Below, one piece after another: positions 59,301-64,000 of a stretch of 64,000 nt of DNA. The DNA lies in the NCBI GenBank assembly GCA_019359355.1, contig JAHHHM010000027.1, forward strand, positions 43,538-107,537, given 5' to 3'. Numbering within the stretch: the stretch's first letter is position 1; each line of letters begins with the position of its first letter. The stretch comes from Microcoleus vaginatus WJT46-NPBG5. Its GTDB lineage: Bacteria; Cyanobacteriota; Cyanobacteriia; Cyanobacteriales; Oscillatoriaceae. The position numbers and the translations under genes were made by a program. The notes under the pieces are model-generated. The model was not told the origin of the DNA. It searched no databases and saw nothing but the letters and a program-made list of their open reading frames with translations.

Positions 59301-61859
59301 ATTTTTTGCCTGTTGCAATACTTCCTCAGAGAGTTGCTTTGCTCGCTCAAAGTTGATATGTAAGTATTCGGACTCTACCGTTTCTACATAAACCTTAAGT
59401 GTTAGATCGTACTGACTCTGCCAGCTATCTACCGCCAGGAGTCCCAATGCCGCATTCAAATACTTGACAGCGGGTTCATAAGCGGTTGCTGACTTCGCTT
59501 TGCGACCGGCTATTAAATTTAGGGAAGCCAATTTATCTTTTTCTGCTTGACTGCTGATTAAGTCAACCCCGATATTCAGGTGGTTGACAATATCAAATAT
59601 TTTCTCTTCAATTTCTTCAGACTTGGTATTGTTTAAGAGCAGTCGGCCAATTTTTAGGTGAGTTTCTTTTTTATTGCTTTCTGGGATAAGGGAATAAGCC
59701 GCTTGTTGCACGCGATCATGCAAAAATTTGTATTCGACTGATAATTTATTCGTCCTAGAAGCAGATGGAAAAGACTCAGATTGAAAAAATTTATAAACTT
59801 CAGTAAGAGGCAAAATTAAGCTAGATTGCAACGGTTTCCATAAGTCAGTCGCAGTTTCTATTTGCGATTTCTCTTGGACAATTGATAAGGTTTCTAAATC
59901 AAATTTATGACCAATGCAAGCAGCTAATTTTAGGACTTCTTGAGCTTTAACTGGCAGTTTTTGCAACTGAGATGCCATAAATTCAACGACATTGTCAGAA
60001 ACTGTTAAAGCTCTTATTTTAGCAATGTCACATTGCCAATAGTCGAATGTTAGGTCATACTCCAACAGTCCATCTTCATAAAGCGATTTTAAAAACTGAG
60101 TAGCAAAGAAGGGATTGCCTTCCGTTTTTTGAAACACCAGTTGAGAAAGCGGTTCGGCTCGTTCTTCCAGACAGCTAAGTGCATCTGCAATTAAACGAGT
60201 TAAGTCGTTCTTTCCAATGGCTTGCAAAATAATTTGGTTGACAGTAGCACCTGTCTTTTTAATTTCATCTAAAGTTAGTATCAACGGATGAACTGAGTTA
60301 ACTTCGTTATCTCGGTAAGCACCAATTAAAAACAGATATTTGGTATCCGGATCGCTCATCAATAGCTGAATCAACTTTAGAGAAGCTGAATCTGCCCATT
60401 GTAAATCATCCAAAAATAATACCAAAGGATGTTCTGCTTGAGTGAACACCCGGATAAAGTTCTGAAATACGAGATTAAATCGATTTTGAGATTCTATTGC
60501 ACCGAGTTCTGCAACAGGTGGCTGTCTTCCAATCAGAAGTTCTACTTCAGGAATTACTTCAATAATAACTTGACCATTTTCCCCCAAGGCTTGAGCGAGG
60601 CTTTCTTTCCAAGTTGTTATTTTTAATTGATTTTCTGTTAAAAGCTGCCGCATCAAGTCTCGAAATGCTTCAATTAAAGAAGCGAAGGGAATATTTCGTT
60701 TAAATTGGTCGAACTTGCCGGATATAAAATACCCACGCTGCCGCACAATTGGTTTATGTACTTCATTCACTAGGGCGGATTTCCCGATCCCGGAATACCC
60801 GGCTACCAGCATCATTTCTGTTTTACCGGCTCCTAATAGGTTTCGTTCAATATTTACTTGTGTTTCATCATTTTTATCTGCTAAACTCCCACTGACTCGG
60901 TCAAAAGCTGCCATTAAAAGTTCAATTTCAGCTTCCCGACCATAAAGCTTTTCTGGAATTTGAAATCGTTCTGAAATATCTTGCTTTCCTATAACAAAAC
61001 TTTCTATTCGGCCGCTGACTTCTAGCTGAGTTAAACAGATTTCTAAGTCAGCTAAAATACCTCCGGCACTCTGATACCTGTCTTCAGCAATTTTAGCCAT
61101 CAGTTTCATAACGATATCTGAAATTTCAGGAGGAATCGCTGGATTGATATCAATGGCCGGCACCGGCTGCTTGGCAATGTGACAGTGTACCAATTCCATT
61201 GGATCAGTGGGAAGAAAAGGTAGCTGACCTGTCAGCATCTCATAGAAGGTTACTCCGAGAGAATAAAAATCTGTGCGATAATCAATGCCCCGGTTCATTC
61301 TGCCCGTCTGTTCGGGCGACATATAGGCAAGCGTCCCTTCAAAAAAGTTAGGGTTGCTGAGACTTTGGGTTTCTCTTGGCAGCAGTGAAGAGATGCTAAA
61401 ATCAGTAATCTTGACCTCAAAAGTTTCGGGATTAATCAAAATATTTTGAGGTTTTATATCTTTATGAATAATGCGATTGTGATGAAGTCCTTCCAACGGT
61501 TTGACAATCTGAATTGCGACTTTTAAAAATTCTTTGAGCGTAATGGGATTTAATGTCAGGTAATCTTTTAAAGATTTGGCTCCAAAATCTTCCAAAATTA
61601 ATGCGAAGCCATATCTTAAGTTTTCCAAGCTTAAGGGTTTGACAATGCCGGCAACGTCTAAATTTTTAGTGATCGCATATTGATTCCTAAAACGGATAAG
61701 TTCAGTTAAAGTAGGATATTCTGTGTCTAGAACTTTAATAATCACCGGGGTTTGATCCGAGTCTCTACGCCCGCGATAGATCAGTGTCTTGGCACTAGAA
61801 TGAATTTTTTCGTCTAGGGTGTAACCGGCAACCCCATGCGTGGTGCTTTGTTGGTTCAT
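56361..61859 (-). CDS. Giant Ser/Thr kinase-AAA ATPase-GAF-histidine kinase fusion
   Basis: 1832 residues, typical of a cyanobacterial signalling family. An N-terminal protein-kinase domain (about 13-275) has Lys42 (VIIKVL), Asp134 in IIHKDIKPQN and Asp153 in ITDFSISS, where the usual DFG is DFS. A STAND/AAA ATPase follows (about 295-620; Walker A GYSGIGKS with Lys360, then VLFLDDLQWAD). Next come a long helical repeat region (about 700-1330), a GAF domain (about 1375-1515), a coiled coil, and HisKA with His1581 in GVAHEINNPVG. HATPase motifs are NLIANAIDAL, RIADNGVGM and GTGLGLSISYQIV. No receiver domain or regulator is adjacent. Confidence 0.94.
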   Translation of the reverse strand: MNQQSTTHGVAGYTLDEKIHSSAKTLIYRGRRDSDQTPVIIKVLDTEYPTLTELIRFRNQYAITKNLDVAGIVKPLSLENLRYGFALILEDFGAKSLKDYLTLNPITLKEFLKVAIQIVKPLEGLHHNRIIHKDIKPQNILINPETFEVKITDFSISSLLPRETQSLSNPNFFEGTLAYMSPEQTGRMNRGIDYRTDFYSLGVTFYEMLTGQLPFLPTDPMELVHCHIAKQPVPAIDINPAIPPEISDIVMKLMAKIAEDRYQSAGGILADLEICLTQLEVSGRIESFVIGKQDISERFQIPEKLYGREAEIELLMAAFDRVSGSLADKNDETQVNIERNLLGAGKTEMMLVAGYSGIGKSALVNEVHKPIVRQRGYFISGKFDQFKRNIPFASLIEAFRDLMRQLLTENQLKITTWKESLAQALGENGQVIIEVIPEVELLIGRQPPVAELGAIESQNRFNLVFQNFIRVFTQAEHPLVLFLDDLQWADSASLKLIQLLMSDPDTKYLFLIGAYRDNEVNSVHPLILTLDEIKKTGATVNQIILQAIGKNDLTRLIADALSCLEERAEPLSQLVFQKTEGNPFFATQFLKSLYEDGLLEYDLTFDYWQCDIAKIRALTVSDNVVEFMASQLQKLPVKAQEVLKLAACIGHKFDLETLSIVQEKSQIETATDLWKPLQSSLILPLTEVYKFFQSESFPSASRTNKLSVEYKFLHDRVQQAAYSLIPESNKKETHLKIGRLLLNNTKSEEIEEKIFDIVNHLNIGVDLISSQAEKDKLASLNLIAGRKAKSATAYEPAVKYLNAALGLLAVDSWQSQYDLTLKVYVETVESEYLHINFERAKQLSEEVLQQAKNVLDKVKVYELQILFYVSQNQPHSAIATAMEVLKMLGISLPAAQEEISAYAESLKEELTVGIKRIEDLVNLPVMSDPYQLAALRILMNTLAPAYQANPALLQLVACKMIQLSIQYGNSPQAISGYGYYGVLLCGVYNDLEAGYQFGQLTVRVWEKFNAPEFKVKALNLFNAFVRYWKDHVRETIAPLQESVHSGIETGDLEYAFYNAVHHGNHLFFIGEPLDSVHHKISQYLEMMEKLKLELHISWIEIWQQRVLNLMGKSADPSHLMGESFDESKNLPIWKSNNNAFLLFSLYCCKTMLLYLFKESDKAVEAAQLGEEYEKGGTGLIYVPEYNFYYSLALLRQYPNTSTATKQQYLEKVAFNQKKMQFWADRAPMNFQHKYDLVEAEKARIGGDIGLAMKLYDCAIAGAKEQKYIQEEALANELAAEFYLDLGREKIAQTYLTDAYYCYAHWGAIAKVQDLEKRYSQFLTRITSRETPGFLSTLETLLITNTKTPTATATSHSNVLDLATVMKASLALFEEIVLDKLLDKLMKVILESAGAQQGFLIMEKSGQLVIEAEGSIDREEAIVLQSIPIDSTLNLPAAIINYVEITQRCLVLNNAAHESNFASDPYILTKQPKSILCLPILHKGKRLGILYLENNLSPGVFTPDRLDVLKLLTSQAAISLENALLYQNLQSANQALQQSETQLHSYATQLEQSIYDLQLAQVQLVQSEKMSSLGQLVAGVAHEINNPVGFIHGNLSHAVQYTADLLNHLQLYQENYPNPVPAIQEDAETIELDYLIEDLPKMLSSMKVGTDRIHEIVKSLKNFSRRDTGALQAVDIHSGIDSTLLILNHRLKARGSHPGIQVIKEYGKLPLVECYPGQLNQVFMNLIANAIDALEESFTTDQKPSKILIRTEAFSDSWVTIRIADNGVGMTEDVRSKLFQTFFTTKPTDKGTGLGLSISYQIVVQKHGGELTCISAPAQGTEFIIKLPLREVD

Positions 61860-62026
61860 AAAAGTAGATTTAACCCCATATTAAACTTTTCTCCCAGCTT
61901 ACTCCTGAGAGGGAAACGCAATCTTCCGGAGTTCTACTGAAACCGGCAGTACAGCTTTAAAACTATTTTAAGAATTGTTTCGCTTATTTCAACGGGACAA
62001 CAACTTCACCTTAGCACACCAAATTT

Positions 62027-62551
62027 TTACTTTTTGATATCTTCATAAATCGTGCCATCCGGCATGATTGTTCCAGTTAAAATAACATCCGTTAAGTCAA
62101 CGCCAGTGAGGTTGGCTTCTTGAAGGTTGGCTTTTATTAAATAGGCACCAATTAAATCAGCATTACTTAGATTCGCCTTGCTCAAGTTCGCCAAACTTAA
62201 ACGAGCGGATCTTAAGTCAGCACCGCTTAAGTCCGCATCTATTAAGTTAGCATTCTGAAGATCGGCACCCATCAAATTGCTATTACTCAAGTTGGCCCCT
62301 CTGAGTTTGGCACCGTTGAGTTTAGCACCGGAAAGATCGGCACCCGAAAGATCGGCACCTTCAAGATAGCTATTGCGGAGATCGGCGTCACTGAGGTTGG
62401 CATTGGTTAGGTTAGCATTACTGAGATTGCAAACCCGACATTCTTTGGTTTGCAGCAATCGTGTAATGTGTGCCTGATTTGCTGCTATAACCGGCACGGT
62501 TAAACCGAGGGGAATTAACAGGGTGATGATCTCAATTACTTTTAATTTCAT
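62027..62551 (-). CDS. Exported pentapeptide-repeat protein
   Basis: 174 residues from the ATG at 62549-62551 (MKLKVIEIITLLIPLGL), preceded by GAAGG; an upstream in-frame ATG lacks a good site. It has a signal peptide of about 24 residues, the cyanobacterial secreted motif LLQTKECRVCNLSNANL, then about 24 A(D/N)LxX pentapeptides (ADLSGADLSGAKLNGAKL) forming a right-handed quadrilateral beta helix, and a short C-terminal cap (TIMPDGTIYEDIKK). Probably periplasmic; function unknown. Confidence 0.9.
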   Translation of the reverse strand: MKLKVIEIITLLIPLGLTVPVIAANQAHITRLLQTKECRVCNLSNANLTNANLSDADLRNSYLEGADLSGADLSGAKLNGAKLRGANLSNSNLMGADLQNANLIDADLSGADLRSARLSLANLSKANLSNADLIGAYLIKANLQEANLTGVDLTDVILTGTIMPDGTIYEDIKK

Positions 62552-62599
62552 GTTGCCTTCACCTGTGCGTAAATCCATCGCCTCAGCAAGTTACAAAGT

Positions 62600-63238
62600 T
62601 TAACGCCGCACAAACAAAGCTCGATAAACCGGCTCACCCCGTTCTAGGGTATAAATTTCTCGCTCTGTCGCTACCGGCAGCGGATTTTCTGTTAGCCAGT
62701 CCTCTCCCTTGTGTGTTCTAAAAAAAGCTGGGTTCTCGTCAAACCGCTCGCACATTTCCCTTTCGACTTCTTCAACATCTGATTGAATAAAAACCTGTCC
62801 GCCAGCAGTCATGCAGGCAGCTAAATCCTCTACCATTGCCGGTTGTACCATGCGCCGTTTTTGATGCCGGTGTTTAAACCAAGGATCGGGAAACTGAATA
62901 GTAACGCGCTGCAAAACGCCAGCAGGCAGGGACTCTAGCACAGGTTTTAATGAGTTATTCGCATTGCAAAATAAATAGTGCAGGTTAGTTAAACCTAGTT
63001 GATTTCGCGATGTAATTGCTTGTTCTACCAGTGCTTCCCGAATTTCCAATCCTAAATAATTCCAAGTCGGTTCTATTTGCGCCATACTGAGCAAAAATCG
63101 CCCCCAGGCGCAGCCAATATCCAGATGTAGTGGCTTAGCCGTGTCAGCATAGACTTGACTCCAAACCGGCGGCTGCACCGGCGTCTGATACATCTTGCTG
63201 AGGGGATTAACGTGTTGGCGCACTCTCACTCGTGCCAC
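62600..63238 (-). CDS. trmB: tRNA (guanine-N7-)-methyltransferase (TrmB)
   Basis: Methylates G46 in the variable loop of tRNAs using SAM. The best start is GTG at 63236-63238 ([14 protein letters not shown]), because AGGAGG lies eight bases before it and cyanobacterial TrmB begins at this point. The open frame extends further upstream without family similarity. That gives 212 residues. Motifs: [49 protein letters not shown] and the C-terminal [19 protein letters not shown]. It is a lone gene. Confidence 0.95.
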   Translation of the reverse strand: MARVRVRQHVNPLSKMYQTPVQPPVWSQVYADTAKPLHLDIGCAWGRFLLSMAQIEPTWNYLGLEIREALVEQAITSRNQLGLTNLHYLFCNANNSLKPVLESLPAGVLQRVTIQFPDPWFKHRHQKRRMVQPAMVEDLAACMTAGGQVFIQSDVEEVEREMCERFDENPAFFRTHKGEDWLTENPLPVATEREIYTLERGEPVYRALFVRR

Positions 63239-63910
63239 CGGCAATTCCTCCTGTAATTTTAATTTTGCGCTCAAGACAGCTATTATATTTTTAATCTTAG
63301 CCTTTCCACAACGCTTGACGCAGTTTTTGCAACGGCTAACAAGAAAATCTGCTTTACCTCTGCTCAAGAAACGAAAGTTACTCTTCAGAAAGCGAAAGAC
63401 AGCCGGTGCAACAAAACTGCGATAAGTTTATTCACACAGACTTTAAGCCAAAATCTATCCAACTAACCCACAGTAATCAAGATTAGAAATCTCGAGAAGA
63501 TTCTGCTTGCAAGTGTGCTTGAGGTTATTTCTACTTTGATTCGATAACAACTTTACATCTTTAAATTCAAGGGAGGCTGAGATTTGGATTAAGGGCTTTT
63601 TGATTTTTCTGCCGGCAAGAAAAATTTACCCAAGAACACTTTTCAGACAACGCCTTTCTTGGATCGCATATTATGAGCTTAATGTCAAGTTAACTGAGCT
63701 ACTTTGTCTCAAGGGTTTTTCAGCCCGCAACACTGCGCCATACGGACATTTCATTTCATTATTTCCCAATTTAAATGTTACAGATCAACCGAGTTAAATG
63801 TGTAATTTGACAAGACAACTCTGTTTTTTTGCCTCGTCCAGTTCACATTACAGCTTTTCAGCATATGTAACTGATAACGTGAGTTCGGGTTAAGCAGAGG
63901 GAAGCAAATT
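63239..63910. other. Intergenic region upstream of trmB
   Basis: About 670 bp. Short frames on the + strand (63195-63425, 63600-63797) have no protein character. No RNA gene, repeat or hairpin is clear. Confidence 0.4.
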
Positions 63911-64000
63911 GTGCTCAAGAGCAATGGAGGGCTTTTTAGGTTGGTGGCAATAGGCAATCAATCCACAAACGATATTGACCAAGCAGTTGACGGGACTGCG
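63911..64000 (+). CDS. Possible start of a gene cut by the window edge
   Basis: From a GTG at 63911 the frame stays open to the window end, reading [20 protein letters not shown] and onward. A purine-rich AGAGGGAAG lies a few bases upstream. It is too short to assign and could be chance. Confidence 0.3.
   Translation, partial: MLKSNGGLFRLVAIGNQSTNDIDQAVDGTA

Noticed and set aside
63239..63367. N-terminal extension of trmB
   Set aside because: The extension has no family similarity, and the AGGAGG-preceded GTG at 63238 coincides with the normal cyanobacterial TrmB start.

Overview
The window is a chromosomal segment from a cyanobacterium, most likely a filamentous Oscillatoriales-type lineage (Microcoleus or Oscillatoria relatives). 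That placement is an inference. The evidence is phycocyanobilin:ferredoxin oxidoreductase (pcyA), the ferredoxin:thioredoxin reductase catalytic subunit (ftrC), a Nif11-family peptide, DUF3386, DUF1400 and TIGR02450 proteins, an 1832-residue Ser/Thr-kinase/histidine-kinase fusion, and heptamer (ATGCCCC-type) tandem repeats between genes. The palindrome GCCGGC is conspicuously frequent throughout, while the classic cyanobacterial HIP1 octamer GCGATCGC is rare. I found no rRNA, tRNA, CRISPR array, insertion sequence, integrase or prophage. The gene content looks like ordinary core and lineage-specific chromosome.

Layout. 0-12 kb: pcyA, then a carbohydrate block with glgB (glycogen branching), a PAS histidine kinase, and the treZ-treY pair that makes trehalose from glycogen ends. 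12-21.7 kb: yebC, a pilT-type pilus ATPase, a DUF58 protein, ftrC overlapping a DUF309 gene, then lptA-lptB-lptF/G (LPS export) and a long Pro/Asn/Ser-rich membrane-anchored protein. 21.7-25 kb: icd, a four-helix membrane protein and a cysQ-like phosphatase. 24.8-28.6 kb: a compact reverse-strand operon of methyltransferase, GT2 glycosyltransferase, DUF2142 membrane protein and second methyltransferase, probably for a surface glycoconjugate. 28.7-37.1 kb: a metallophosphoesterase with an apparent single-base C-terminal frameshift, a cytochrome P450, a pterin carbinolamine dehydratase, acs, several small proteins, a rhomboid protease and a solitary Nif11 peptide. 37.3-46.2 kb: an S9 peptidase, truB with a membrane-protein partner, a DUF1400 alpha/beta hydrolase, an EamA transporter and ligA. 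46.4-54.5 kb: DUF3386, SDR plus cyclase pair, a UbiH-like monooxygenase, a PD-(D/E)XK-type protein, an EEP-family protein, a Coq4-like protein and an AzgA-type purine permease. 54.6-64 kb: a PMT-family mannosyltransferase, the giant kinase fusion, a pentapeptide-repeat protein and trmB.

Functional links that can be argued: GlgB builds alpha-1,6-branched glucan, and TreY and TreZ release trehalose from its ends, so 0-12 kb is a glycogen/trehalose (osmotic or desiccation) block. LptA, LptB and LptF/G form the inner-membrane LPS extraction machine. The 24.8-28.6 kb operon and the PMT protein point to surface glycosylation. UbiH-like and Coq4-like genes lie 2.5 kb apart although cyanobacteria make plastoquinone, not ubiquinone.

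No obviously new defence or mobile system is present. The observations most worth a second look are the heptamer repeat carried in frame inside ligA, the GCCGGC bias, the apparent single-base deletion in the metallophosphoesterase, the UbiH/Coq4-like pair, the glycosyl/methyltransferase operon, the DFG-to-DFS change in the giant kinase, and the solitary Nif11 peptide.
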